A stretch of DNA of 64,000 nucleotides from CATOSP01 sp965204715 (GTDB lineage: Bacteria > Chloroflexota > Dehalococcoidia > Lucifugimonadales > UBA3495), in assembly GCA_965204715.1 (NCBI GenBank), contig OZ242009.1, forward strand, positions 682,001 through 746,000, in the 5' to 3' direction. Positions 18,226-25,981 of the stretch are shown in pieces. Position 1 is the first letter of the stretch. Each line of letters begins with the position of its first letter. The notes beneath the pieces were generated by a model, which was not told the DNA's origin, searched no databases, and worked only from the letters and a program-made list of their open reading frames with translations. The position numbers were made by a program, and so were the translations under genes.

Positions 18226-18257
18226 TGACCACTGACCACTGACCACTGACCACTGAT
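18226..18257. repeat. (ACTGACC)n microsatellite array, third copy
   Basis: Four to five clean units of CTGACCACTGACCACTGACC. It abuts, and appears to have truncated, the Uma2-like fragment at 18259-18486. Confidence 0.85.
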
Positions 18258-18258
18258 C

Positions 18259-18486
18259 GGGGGCGAACAGTCCGGTGGGGTCGCCGGTGACCACCGGGCT
18301 GATGTACTGCCAGCTGTTGTGGACCGTGGTCTTCAGGTCGCCTATGTACTGGTCCAGGAAATAGGCGTTGCCGGTCCTCCCCGGATGGTCGAATACCATC
18401 CCGTCCTTACTTTCTTCAGGAGGGTCCGGAAGACGTATGAACGGTTCGGGTTCCGGCGTCATGTCAATCGTGTTGCCGGTGGTCAT
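18259..18486 (-). pseudogene. Truncated Uma2-like N-terminus
   Basis: ATG 18486 has GGAG 6 nt upstream. The frame reads IRLPDPPEESKDGMVFDHPG and then YFLDQYIGDLKTTVHNSWQY. This parallels the N-terminus of the intact Uma2 gene at 18575-19381 (FRLPDPPRREPDEMTQFDRL). After about 76 residues the frame runs into the microsatellite and encodes only repeat translation (QWSVVSGQWS). The nuclease core (PDFVLEVASEST in the neighbour) is absent. It is read as a Uma2 gene broken by the repeat array. Confidence 0.65.
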
Positions 18487-18574
18487 GGCGCTCCTCGCGG
18501 CTATGGCGGGACATCCCGGCATTGCGGGGAGTATTGTCGGACTTCAGGGTCGCCGTAATGCGGCAGTTGGCCGG

Positions 18575-19381
18575 TCAAGCCTGTCCCCGGGAGATACGGG
18601 CTTCCAACTCCCGGACCCTTGCTTCGGCGGCGGCGCGGGCTTCTCTCTCGGCGTCGGCGCGGGCCTCGGCGGCATTGGCGCGGGACTCGGCGGCGTCGGC
18701 GCGGGACTCGGCGGCGTCGGCACGGGACTCGGCGGCGTCGGCGCGGGCTAGTTGGTCTTCATAGGTGAGCACGCGCTGCCCCGTGGCCGGGTCGTCGAAC
18801 ACCAGCTCGCCCTGCTTCCACCGCAGGTACAGGTCCAGCACGGCGCTGTATCCCTGCAAGCTGCCGTCCGGCAGTTCCTCGATTTCCATGGCCACGTATT
18901 CGCCGTCCGCCAGCCGGTCCCCGGCCAGCCGCTCCCCGTGATGCCGTCCAGTTTCCGTGTGGTCGAACCTCCAGTATTCCGGTATTCTCAGGGCGGCGTA
19001 GTCCCGCCGCTTGGCTCCCACGTCAACGTCCGCCGTGCTCTCCGAGGCCACTTCCAGCACGAAGTCCGGCGGCTTGCCCTGCTCCGATACGATATACCCG
19101 TTGCTGGCTTCATAGGCGTCAGGGTCGACGTCAAAGGCCACCAGCAGGTCGGGCCGGCGGGCGCGGGACTTGTTGAAGCTGGCGTCCGGCACAATCCAGC
19201 GGTCGGCCTCGACCAGGGTGGTGTCCGGGTTGCCCAGGTGGATGGCCAGGTGGTGGGAGTTGCCGGCCTTGAACAGGCGGTCGAACTGGGTCATCTCGTC
19301 GGGCTCCCGCCGGGGCGGGTCCGGCAAGCGGAACCGGCCCGGGGTTGGCGGCGTCTTGGCGCCGGTCTTGGGCGTGCTCAT
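18575..19381 (-). CDS. Uma2 family (DUF820) endonuclease-like protein with repetitive tail
   Basis: 268 residues. The PD-(D/E)XK-type Uma2 core is present: RRPDLLVAFDVDPDAYE, then GKPPDFVLEVASESTADVD with the acidic D...E-x-x-S motif, then YAALRIPEYWRFDHTETGR. The C-terminal 60 residues are a low-complexity coiled coil made of ESRADAA units from a 21-bp DNA repeat (18655-18752). Uma2 proteins are abundant in cyanobacteria and Chloroflexota; their cellular role is unsettled. A second intact Uma2 gene lies at 46107-46826 and a truncated one at 18259-18486. Confidence 0.9.
   Translation of the reverse strand: MSTPKTGAKTPPTPGRFRLPDPPRREPDEMTQFDRLFKAGNSHHLAIHLGNPDTTLVEADRWIVPDASFNKSRARRPDLLVAFDVDPDAYEASNGYIVSEQGKPPDFVLEVASESTADVDVGAKRRDYAALRIPEYWRFDHTETGRHHGERLAGDRLADGEYVAMEIEELPDGSLQGYSAVLDLYLRWKQGELVFDDPATGQRVLTYEDQLARADAAESRADAAESRADAAESRANAAEARADAEREARAAAEARVRELEARISRGQA
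18655..18752. repeat. 21-bp in-frame tandem repeat in the Uma2 tail
   Basis: Four or more copies of GGCGGCGTCGGCGCGGGACT and variants; each 21-bp unit adds one heptad (ESRADAA) to the coiled-coil tail. Copy number is expected to vary between strains because the period is a multiple of three and matches a heptad. Confidence 0.8.
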
Positions 19382-19760
19382 ATCGCACCTGGCAGTTGGC
19401 GGCAGCGCCGCTGCTTCGGCTCTCCCGAAAGATGTCTGTTCACGGTTCGTATTCTACACCGCCGGGCCATTGCCGGAAAACCGGAAGTCCCGCAGCTACG
19501 CTCCTGGTACGGAGAGTCCGGTCCTGAACGCGGGAGGGAGGCGCTGGTCCGGTCCGGCGGGGCGGCGATTGTCTGCACTGTCCCCATTCCGGAGGACGTT
19601 GATCATGGCATCAACATCTGCGTCTTGACTCGGTGCTTGGCAACTTCCCGGTCCGGGTGTGGCCGGAGAGACGGCCGGTTGCGCCGCGAATACCCGGGGA
19701 ATGATTCTCTATGTATAAGCGCTTCTGAGAGTGGTTGGCAGAGCGGAAGGGGGAGACCGG
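19382..19760. other. Intergenic interval without recognised gene
   Basis: No open frame here has protein-like composition with a ribosome binding site. It separates the leftward Uma2 gene from the 3' end of the protease gene and may hold the Uma2 promoter; no element could be assigned with confidence. Confidence 0.45.
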
Positions 19761-20132
19761 CTAGTTCCTGGCCTGGATGACGACGTGCCCGCCAACCTCA
19801 ACGTCGATGCTGAGGTTGTGGCGGTCCAACAGCCGCATTCCTACGAGGGGGGTGCAGTCTGCTTCGTCGGCCTCGATGTGTCTCGGCAGACCGTCCCAGA
19901 GCACCGTCACGCCGTAAATGTCGAAGGGCGCTTCGCTGCCATCAGCGAGAGTCGCCCAACCTCTGCCTCGGTAGCGTAGCCTCAAATCCGTCATCAGGGC
20001 TGGGGGCAGGGTCAGAAAGCCGGTGAAGCCGGTGTCTATCACGGCCTCGATCTCCAATGTATGCCCCGATGGACCTTGTACGCGAAGGGGCACAACCGGC
20101 TCATAGCCAGCGTTCACCGCGCCTTCTATCAC
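19761..20132 (-). CDS. Clan AA (retropepsin-like) aspartic protease
   Basis: The best start is the GTG at 20132, which overlaps the upstream gene's TGA by four bases (GTGA), giving 123 residues. The aspartic-protease motif is clear: IEAVIDTGFTGFLTLP (Asp-Thr-Gly), followed by the flap-like ADGSEAPFDIYGVTVLW and the second hydrophobic motif LVGMRLLDRHNLSIDVE. Such small single-domain proteases occur in bacteria as translationally coupled partners of a short conserved protein. The pair is sometimes treated as toxin-antitoxin-like, but the role is unproven. A deletion remnant of the same pair lies at 21058-21252. Confidence 0.85.
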   Translation of the reverse strand: MIEGAVNAGYEPVVPLRVQGPSGHTLEIEAVIDTGFTGFLTLPPALMTDLRLRYRGRGWATLADGSEAPFDIYGVTVLWDGLPRHIEADEADCTPLVGMRLLDRHNLSIDVEVGGHVVIQARN

Positions 20133-20446
20133 TCGGTTTTCCGAAGGGGACGCCCCCCGAAGTGGTGCAGCGCCCGGTAGCCGACGCGCACGCACCAGAC
20201 GTCGTGGGCTGCCGGGTGTTGGTCCCAGAGGGTGTCCGTTGCGGCAATCACGTTGTCGCCAATAGCCCAGTTGCCGCTTTCCACGTCTATGGCAACGACC
20301 TCCCCTTGCCGGTCGGCCTCGACCTGTGACCGGATGTCCCGTTCATATATTTCTTCGCCCAGGCGGGCCGTCTCTTCCTTTGGGCGGTCCGGAGGCGTGC
20401 AAGGTCTCTTTCGTTGCGCGGACGCCGTGGGCTCCGGCTCCCTCAT
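20129..20446 (-). CDS. Conserved partner protein of the clan AA protease
   Basis: 105 residues with the pattern IYERDIRSQVEADRQGEVVA, IDVESGNWAIGD and CVRVGYRALHHFGGRP. I recognise this as the short protein regularly found immediately upstream of retropepsin-like genes in cyanobacteria and Chloroflexota, often described as antitoxin-like. Its TGA stop overlaps the protease GTG start, so translation is coupled. The N-terminal 25 residues are Pro/Arg/Lys-rich and may not all be translated. Function unknown. Confidence 0.75.
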   Translation of the reverse strand: MREPEPTASAQRKRPCTPPDRPKEETARLGEEIYERDIRSQVEADRQGEVVAIDVESGNWAIGDNVIAATDTLWDQHPAAHDVWCVRVGYRALHHFGGRPLRKTE

Positions 20447-20638
20447 ACATCCCCTTCCAAAGCATCCCTCTATAGATTGTACCCTACTGATTGCACTCTA
20501 CCACCGTGGGGAAGGATGCGACAACAAGATGGCCCCCGCAACCAGGGCAATAGCGTTTTAGCTGGGCGGGACTTTGAGATTGCCCGGTTTGTCAACCACA
20601 TCAGGTTTCGACAGGGATGCGTTTGCGGTTCATATTCG

Positions 20639-20965
20639 ATGGCGGGTTGGCCGTCCGCAAGCATGCTGCTCGCCGCGCTCACCAACGACTGTATGCCGTG
20701 GAAGGATGTTCAGGAACAGGATGGAGTGGTTATCTTGGCCGGTATACTCCTGTTCCCAACCGCTGCAGTGATGTACGGAGGTGCGAAGATGATTTTTGCA
20801 GCGTATGAAGAATATAGGAAGAAGCGGCAGAAACGCGAGGATGAACTCGTCAGGCAGGAGCGCGAGCGTGTGGAAGGGGAGCTTGGACCCGTGCCCGCAA
20901 CCATGACCGAGGCGGATAGAGACGAGGTTCTGAAGGTGGTTCGAGGCGAACCAGTTGCGCGTTAA
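20639..20965 (+). CDS. Small single-pass membrane protein, uncertain
   Basis: The most convincing part is a hydrophobic helix (VVILAGILLFPTAAVMYGG) followed by a strongly basic/acidic helix (YEEYRKKRQKREDELVRQER) and the tail TEADRDEVLKVVRGE, the classic layout of a small membrane-anchored protein. Start codons at 20639 and 20696 lack good SD sites. An ATG at 20789 has GGAGG 7 nt upstream but would lose the membrane helix. No family recognised. Confidence 0.45.
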   Translation: MAGWPSASMLLAALTNDCMPWKDVQEQDGVVILAGILLFPTAAVMYGGAKMIFAAYEEYRKKRQKREDELVRQERERVEGELGPVPATMTEADRDEVLKVVRGEPVAR

Positions 20966-21057
20966 CGGAACATCCAAGTAGACTAACCAGGAGACCCTGG
21001 TTCGTTACCGGGGCCTTTGCGGTTCCTGGACGGGGGGCTGGGCCGTGGCTGACACCA

Positions 21058-21179
21058 CCCGCGTCGCGGTGGAGCGTCTGCGGGAGCAGCGTCCGGACGC
21101 GGTGGACGTCCTGTGCCAGCGGTTCGGCTACCGGGCGCTCCGCAGCTTCGGGGCCGGCTCTCTGCGGAGGACCGGGTGA
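21058..21179 (+). pseudogene. Remnant of a second copy of the protease-partner gene
   Basis: The plus frame ending in TGA 21177-21179 reads VERLREQRPDAVDVLCQRFG and then YRALRSFGAGSLRRTG. It aligns with the C-terminus of the intact partner at 20129-20446 (GYRALHHFGGRPLRKTE). The N-terminal half is missing. The orientation is opposite to the intact copy. Confidence 0.7.
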
Positions 21180-21252
21180 TCCGGGGTGAGGTCAACGCCG
21201 CTGGTGGGTATGCTTCCGCTCAATGGGCACAACTTGAACATTGAGTCCATCG
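21176..21252 (+). pseudogene. Internally deleted clan AA protease remnant
   Basis: GTG 21176 overlaps the TGA of the partner remnant by four bases, as in the intact pair, and encodes VIRGEVN (intact copy: VIEGAVN). A shifted frame then reads STPLVGMLPLNGHNLNIESI (intact: CTPLVGMRLLDRHNLSIDVE). The segment between, including the Asp-Thr-Gly active site, is deleted. This is a decayed copy of the same two-gene unit. Confidence 0.7.
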
Positions 21253-21379
21253 GAAGGACGGGAACGGGCCGCCAGGTGGGGAGTCGAATGGCCGGGACCC
21301 CGCCTGGGACAACGCGCGCCGGGACTTCTGCCGGACGCCGGCCGGGGCGCGCCATTGCTCCGGCTCCCCAGCCCGTCGC

Positions 21380-21501
21380 ATTATGGCAGGGCGGCGGTCT
21401 TCCTGGCTTCCGGCGACGCTGAAATGATCACCGGGTTCGACCTGCGCGTCGATGCCGGAGCCGTCTCCAGGTACTGGATCTGGTCTCCGGGCGACGCCTG
21501 A
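21380..21501 (+). pseudogene. C-terminal fragment of a short-chain dehydrogenase
   Basis: The frame reads AAVFLASGDAEMITGFDLRV and then DAGAVSRYWIWSPGDA, ending at TGA 21501. This is the typical last 35 residues of an SDR (compare AAVFLASDEARWITGVVLPV in the intact SDR at 38320-39135). No Rossmann motif or YxxxK lies upstream, so only the tail is left. Confidence 0.7.
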
Positions 21502-21571
21502 CCCTCGCGGGAACTGGCGGCCGGTGGGCGCTCACTGGGCGGCCGGCGGAAGCGGAACAGGAGGGACAATC

Positions 21572-22504
21572 ATGCGCATAGGGGTTTTCGTTGGAGCCTC
21601 CACCGCCGACCTGATGGGGCTCGACGAGTTGATTGGCCGCATCAGGCAGGCCGAGGCCGACGGGTTCGACAGCTTCTGGGTGCCCCACATCTCGGGCCGG
21701 GGTTACGACGCGCTTACGGCGCTGGCGCTGGCCGGTGCGCAGACCAGCCGGATCGAGCTCGGGGTCGGCGTGGTCCCCACGTACCCCAGGCATCCCGTCG
21801 CGCTGGCCCAGCAGGCGTTGACCACGGCGGCGGCAAGCAACGGGCGTTTTGTCCTGGGCATTGGCCCGTCCCACCGTCCGGGTATCGAGGGAAGTTTCGG
21901 CCTGTCCTATGACCGCCCGGCCCTGCACACGCGGGAATACCTGTCGGTGCTGCGTCCGCTGATGGAGGAAGGGCGGGTGCAGTTCTCCGGTGAGTTCTAC
22001 AACGTGAACGCCGAACTGGACGTCCCCGGCCGTCCCCGGTGCCCGGTCCTGGTTTCCGCCCTGGCCCCGCGTATGCTCCGGCTGGCGGGGGAACGCGCCG
22101 ACGGCACCATCACCTGGATGGCGGGGCCGCGCGCCATACGGGAGTACATCGCGCCCCGCATCGGCCGGTCCGCCGCGGCCAGCGGCCGGGACGCGCCCCG
22201 CGTGTGCGTGGGGCTGCCAACGGTGGTGTGCGACGACGAGGCCGCGGGACGCCGGCAGGCTGCCGAGTCATACGGGCGGTACGGTCAGCTTGTGAACTAT
22301 CGCCGTGTGCTGGACATCGAGGGTGTGGAGGGGCCGTCGGAAGTTGCGGTTGTGGGCAACGAGGACGGCTTGCGGCGGCAGTTGGAAGAGTTCTCATCCG
22401 GCGGCGCGACCGACTTCATCGCCAACATCTTCAGCATCGGCGGCGATGGAGAAGCGGGAGCGCGGACCTACGCCGCGCTGCGCGACCTGGTGGGACAGGT
22501 GTAG
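21572..22504 (+). CDS. LLM class (luciferase-like) F420-dependent oxidoreductase
   Basis: ATG 21572 follows AGGAGGG 8 nt upstream; 310 residues. The TIM-barrel LLM pattern is clear: N-terminal MRIGVFVG strand, IRQAEADGFDSFWVPHI, IELGVGVVPTYPRHPVALAQ and NGRFVLGIGPSH, then ALAPRMLRLAGERADG and C-terminal GATDFIANIFSIGGDG. It best matches the actinobacterial/Chloroflexota subgroup of F420-dependent (TIGR03564-like) enzymes. Such enzymes carry out hydride transfer to a wide range of substrates; the substrate here is unknown. It stands alone, preceded by decayed genes. Confidence 0.9.
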   Translation: MRIGVFVGASTADLMGLDELIGRIRQAEADGFDSFWVPHISGRGYDALTALALAGAQTSRIELGVGVVPTYPRHPVALAQQALTTAAASNGRFVLGIGPSHRPGIEGSFGLSYDRPALHTREYLSVLRPLMEEGRVQFSGEFYNVNAELDVPGRPRCPVLVSALAPRMLRLAGERADGTITWMAGPRAIREYIAPRIGRSAAASGRDAPRVCVGLPTVVCDDEAAGRRQAAESYGRYGQLVNYRRVLDIEGVEGPSEVAVVGNEDGLRRQLEEFSSGGATDFIANIFSIGGDGEAGARTYAALRDLVGQV

Positions 22505-22538
22505 ACCGCCGCGGTACAGCTCCCGCCGTGCCGGGTTG

Positions 22539-24419
22539 CTACTTCTCGTACCAGCCGGACCCGAATATCAGCCCGTCATGCCGCACGGCCCAGGCGTGCT
22601 TCTGCTCCTCCTCTCCCGATTCCGGGTTTGGATACGAATAGTCCGCCCACAGCCCCGATTCGGTGACGCTCCCCATGTCGTCGTAGACATAGCCCCTGGC
22701 TTCCGCCCTTGAGTTGGAGTCATCCCCCCGGGACTCCGGGTCATGGTGAGCTATCACGGAACCGTCCTCATCAATGATGAACACGTACCATTGCCCGTCC
22801 ACGCTGTCCGCGTTGTTGTAGTAGGCAACGGTCTCCTCCAACCCCAGGGCGTCGTACAGGTTCATGGCCTGCCGCACGAAGGCCCTGGTGTAGGCCGGAG
22901 CGTCCGGCTTGCCAGGCCCGCGCTCGTACCACCCCGAGCCGAAGGTCAGCCCGTCGTGGATGACCATCCATGAATGCTTGGTCTCCACGCCCCCCGTGGC
23001 GGGGTTGGGGAAGGTGTAGTCGAACCATGCCCCGTCCTCGTCCGCGGATGCTGCCACGGCGGCGCCGGCCGGGTAGGCGTTGGGTCCCAGGATTTCCGAG
23101 GCGTGCTTGCCCACCAGGGCCGGGTTGGCGGCGTGGGCGAGCATGTTCTTGTCCTCATCAAAGATGAACACGTACCATTGCCCGTCCATGCTGTCTGCGT
23201 TGTTGTAGTAGGCAACGGTCTCCTCCAACCCCAGGGCGTCGTACAGGTTCATGGCCTGCCGCACGAATGACATGGTGTAGGCCGGAGCGTCCGATTTGCC
23301 AGGCCCGCGCTCGTACCACCCCGAGCCGAAGGTCAGCCCGTCGTGGATCACCATCCATGAATGCTTGGTCTCCACGCCCCCCGTGGCGGGGTTGGGAAAG
23401 GTGTAGTCGAACCATGCCCCGTCCTCATCCGCGGATGCTGCCACGGCGGCGCCGGCCGGGTAGGCGTTGGGTCCCAGGATTTCCGAGGCGTGCTTGCCCA
23501 CCAGGGCCGGGTTGGCGGCGTGGGCGAGCATGTTATTGTCCTCATCAGCAATGAAGACATACCACTGGCCGTCCATGCTGTCTGCGTTGTTGTAGTAGGC
23601 AACGGTCTCCTCCAACCCCAACGCGTCGTACAGGTTCATGGCCTGCCGCACGAATGACATGGTGTAGGCCGGAGCGTCCGGCTTGCCAGGCCCGCGCTCG
23701 TACCACCCCGATCCGAAGGTCAGCCCGTCGTGGATGACCATCCATGAATGCTTGGTCTCCACGCCCCCCGTGGCGGGGTTGGGGAAGGTGTAGTCGAACC
23801 ATGCCCCGTCCTCATCCGCGGATGCTGCCACGGCGGCGCCGGCCGGGTAGGCGTTGGGTCCCAGGATTTCCGATGCGTGCTTGCCCACCAGGGCCGGGTT
23901 GGCGGCATGGGCCATCATGTTATTGTCCTCATCAGCAATGAAGACATACCACTGGCCGTCGATGCTCTCCTTGGAGTTGTAGTAGGCAACTGTGGCGTCG
24001 AGTCCCGCGGATTCGTACCGGCTGATGGCGTCCCTTACCAGGAACTTGGTGTATTCGGCGGGAAACGACTTGGGAGGCGCAGGGGCCCCGGTCATGCCCG
24101 CGGTTGGCCGGTCAACTGAAACAACCCCGCCCGCGGGCCCGGGAGGACCGGCCAGACCCTGCAAACCCGCTGGACCCTGCGCTCCTGGAGCGCCCGCTTC
24201 GCCGGCGGGCCCGGGAGGACCGGCCGGACCCTGCAAACCCGCTGGACCCTGCGGCCCAGGAGCGCCCGCTTCGCCTGCGGGCCCGGCTGCTCCCGATGCG
24301 CCCGGGGGGCCTTGCGAGCCGGGCGGCCCCTGCTCACCGGCGGGTCCGGGACTTCCCTGGCAGGCGGCGATTGACAGGATGAGGACGATGATCGGAATAG
24401 CTGTGATTAGCTGGCGCAT
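22539..24419 (-). CDS. Lipoprotein with collagen-like stalk and four tandem Cache domains
   Basis: 626 residues. The signal peptide ends in the lipobox SIAAC (Cys20). Residues about 21-100 are collagen-like Gly-x-y triplets (GPPGSQGPPGASGAAGPAGE). Residues about 120-626 are four Cache (single-Cache-type) domains. Each contains AMNLYDALGLEETVAYYNNA, GQWYVFIADEDNNMLAHAAN, PALVGKHASEILGPN and HSWMVIHDGLTFGSGWYERG. Cache domains bind small ligands outside the cell. Here there is no transmembrane kinase or chemotaxis output, so the protein could be a ligand-binding or sequestering surface stalk. Repeat units are nearly identical at DNA level (387-bp period), implying recent expansion. The last domain is more divergent (IIDEDGSVIAHHDPESRGDD). 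Confidence 0.85.
   Translation of the reverse strand: MRQLITAIPIIVLILSIAACQGSPGPAGEQGPPGSQGPPGASGAAGPAGEAGAPGPQGPAGLQGPAGPPGPAGEAGAPGAQGPAGLQGLAGPPGPAGGVVSVDRPTAGMTGAPAPPKSFPAEYTKFLVRDAISRYESAGLDATVAYYNSKESIDGQWYVFIADEDNNMMAHAANPALVGKHASEILGPNAYPAGAAVAASADEDGAWFDYTFPNPATGGVETKHSWMVIHDGLTFGSGWYERGPGKPDAPAYTMSFVRQAMNLYDALGLEETVAYYNNADSMDGQWYVFIADEDNNMLAHAANPALVGKHASEILGPNAYPAGAAVAASADEDGAWFDYTFPNPATGGVETKHSWMVIHDGLTFGSGWYERGPGKSDAPAYTMSFVRQAMNLYDALGLEETVAYYNNADSMDGQWYVFIFDEDKNMLAHAANPALVGKHASEILGPNAYPAGAAVAASADEDGAWFDYTFPNPATGGVETKHSWMVIHDGLTFGSGWYERGPGKPDAPAYTRAFVRQAMNLYDALGLEETVAYYNNADSVDGQWYVFIIDEDGSVIAHHDPESRGDDSNSRAEARGYVYDDMGSVTESGLWADYSYPNPESGEEEQKHAWAVRHDGLIFGSGWYEK
22905..24065. repeat. 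387-bp tandem repeats encoding Cache domains
   Basis: The marker CCGTCGTGGATGACCATCCA starts at 22951, 23338 (one change) and 23725, an exact period of 387 bp or 129 codons. The three units differ by only scattered substitutions. The outer parts of the first and fourth domains are more diverged. Confidence 0.9.
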
Positions 24420-24829
24420 GTTGCATCTTCCGGTTTAAGTTGTCGAATGAAGTTTACCGCAATACTGTAGAAATATCCAAATTGCTACATGCCGGGAGAT
24501 ACGCCGTAACTGGCAGAAAGAGAACCCAAGAGCTACCAACGGACTCCTGAAGGTAGCTTTGCGCTTCAGGAAGTATCAACCCGACCTCACCCGCAATTCA
24601 CGCCAAAAACCTCCATCTGCCTGGCCGGTGGCGGGAATCCATAGACATCCGGGGTATCGCATGAGTATTAGGCTCCCTTGCCAAGGCTACACCCGTCAAC
24701 TCCGAAGCTTGACCTGCATCCCAGGGACGCTTATCATGCCCCGCGTTTCGGCTGGCTGAGACTCGCTGCGTAACGGCGTATGAAACTCCAAGTCCGGTCG
24801 TCACAGTATTCTTGGTGAAAAGGTTGAAT
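24420..24829. other. Intergenic interval between divergent lipoprotein genes
   Basis: No gene seen. It must hold promoters for both the leftward Cache lipoprotein and the rightward Thr/Pro lipoprotein. A 17-bp motif GAGATACGCCGTAACTG at 24496-24512 recurs with one mismatch at 25695-25711, just past the downstream lipoprotein gene. Confidence 0.5.
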
Positions 24830-25654
24830 ATGTCCAAATTGCTCTATGGCGTTCTTCTATTGGCGGTGGTTGCTCTTCTGGCTTGTGCCGGTCCGGAGCC
24901 GACCCCCGTTCCCACGTCCACCTCTGTGCCCGAGCCCACACCAACTCCCACTCTGGAACCCACGGCTACGCCCACGCCTGCACCGACCAACACGCCGGAA
25001 CCCACACCCACGTCTGAACCCACGCCGACGTCCGGGCCGGCGGCGGTGGCCCCACAGGGGACAGAGTCATCCGGAACTCTTGCTCCCCTCAGCATGGACG
25101 ACCCGCAGGCGTTCCTCGCCGAACTGTCGAGCGCCGAGCAGTCCTGCGTCTCGGAAAGCGTCGCCCCTGATCGTATGCAGGCTCTCCTGACCTCCCCCGA
25201 CCTCGCTACCCCCGAGGAGGGCGCGGCATTGATCAAATGCCTGGAGGATGAGACCGTTACGCGGTTGTTCCTCACCGGACTCATCGGCGGCTTGGGGCCG
25301 TTGAGCGACGGCACTTCGGCATGTATCCGCACTGGGTTCGAGGCCCTCGACATCCGGGCCACGATGCTTGCCACAACGGAAGGCGCAGGCGAAGAAGCTG
25401 CCATGATGGGCAGCATGGCGGCATTTTTCCTGACCCTTTCCTGCTTGAACGAGGAGGAATGGCAGACCGTCGCCCCATCCCTGGACATGAACCCCGATGA
25501 CCGGAAGGGCCTGGAGTGCGTGATGAACGAACTGGGAGGCCCGGAAGGCATGGCCGCGGCGTTGCAACCCGCCGACGGAGGCCCGCCTATGGCCTTCTTC
25601 GCGGCGGCCCAGAAGTGCGAGATCGCAATGGGACCCGGCGGCCCTCCAGGCTGA
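24830..25654 (+). CDS. Thr/Pro-linker lipoprotein of unknown function
   Basis: ATG 24830 has an AAAAGG-type SD. The 274-residue product starts with a lipoprotein signal (LLAVVALLAC, lipobox Cys near residue 20). A linker of about 50 residues follows, dominated by PTPTPTLEPTATPTPAPTNT-like repeats that would span the cell envelope. The folded part (about residues 85-274) is helical with paired cysteines (SAEQSCVSESV, ALIKCLEDE, TSACIRTGF, LSCLNEEE, LECVMNELG, AAQKCEIA), which probably form disulfides. Such lipoproteins are common in this lineage. No enzymatic motif is visible. Confidence 0.75.
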   Translation: MSKLLYGVLLLAVVALLACAGPEPTPVPTSTSVPEPTPTPTLEPTATPTPAPTNTPEPTPTSEPTPTSGPAAVAPQGTESSGTLAPLSMDDPQAFLAELSSAEQSCVSESVAPDRMQALLTSPDLATPEEGAALIKCLEDETVTRLFLTGLIGGLGPLSDGTSACIRTGFEALDIRATMLATTEGAGEEAAMMGSMAAFFLTLSCLNEEEWQTVAPSLDMNPDDRKGLECVMNELGGPEGMAAALQPADGGPPMAFFAAAQKCEIAMGPGGPPG

Positions 25655-25981
25655 CAGGACCGGTACGGTGCATCAGCTCTTGACGAGAGTCATGGAGATA
25701 CGTCGTAACTGTAAGTCCCGGCATCACTGGTGCACTGGCAATTGCCGTGACGTGGCCGGACATACCCGCCAGCCGGGAGTAATGGACTTCTCAGTCCGGC
25801 AAGGTTAAAGAAGGAAGGCAGGGCAACCGGCCATTCTGCCGGGCACGGCCCGGCATTTCACGCAGCCCGGCGGTACACGGGAGGAGAACCTGTGCCGCTG
25901 GGAATGCGCCAACCGGCTGCCCTGCCGGGAGATGCCCCGAGACCCGCGTGGAGTGGCCTCGTGGCAATAGGATGTTTCCTG
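25655..25981. other. Intergenic interval without recognised gene
   Basis: Convergent 3' ends of the lipoprotein gene and of the riboswitch-controlled gene. Apart from the second copy of the 17-bp motif at 25695-25711 nothing was recognised; no clear terminator hairpin with a T-run was seen. Confidence 0.4.

Noticed and set aside
15484..18257. CRISPR array at the ACTGACC repeats
   Set aside because: Units are 7-10 bp, directly adjacent and without unique spacers; no cas genes are present.
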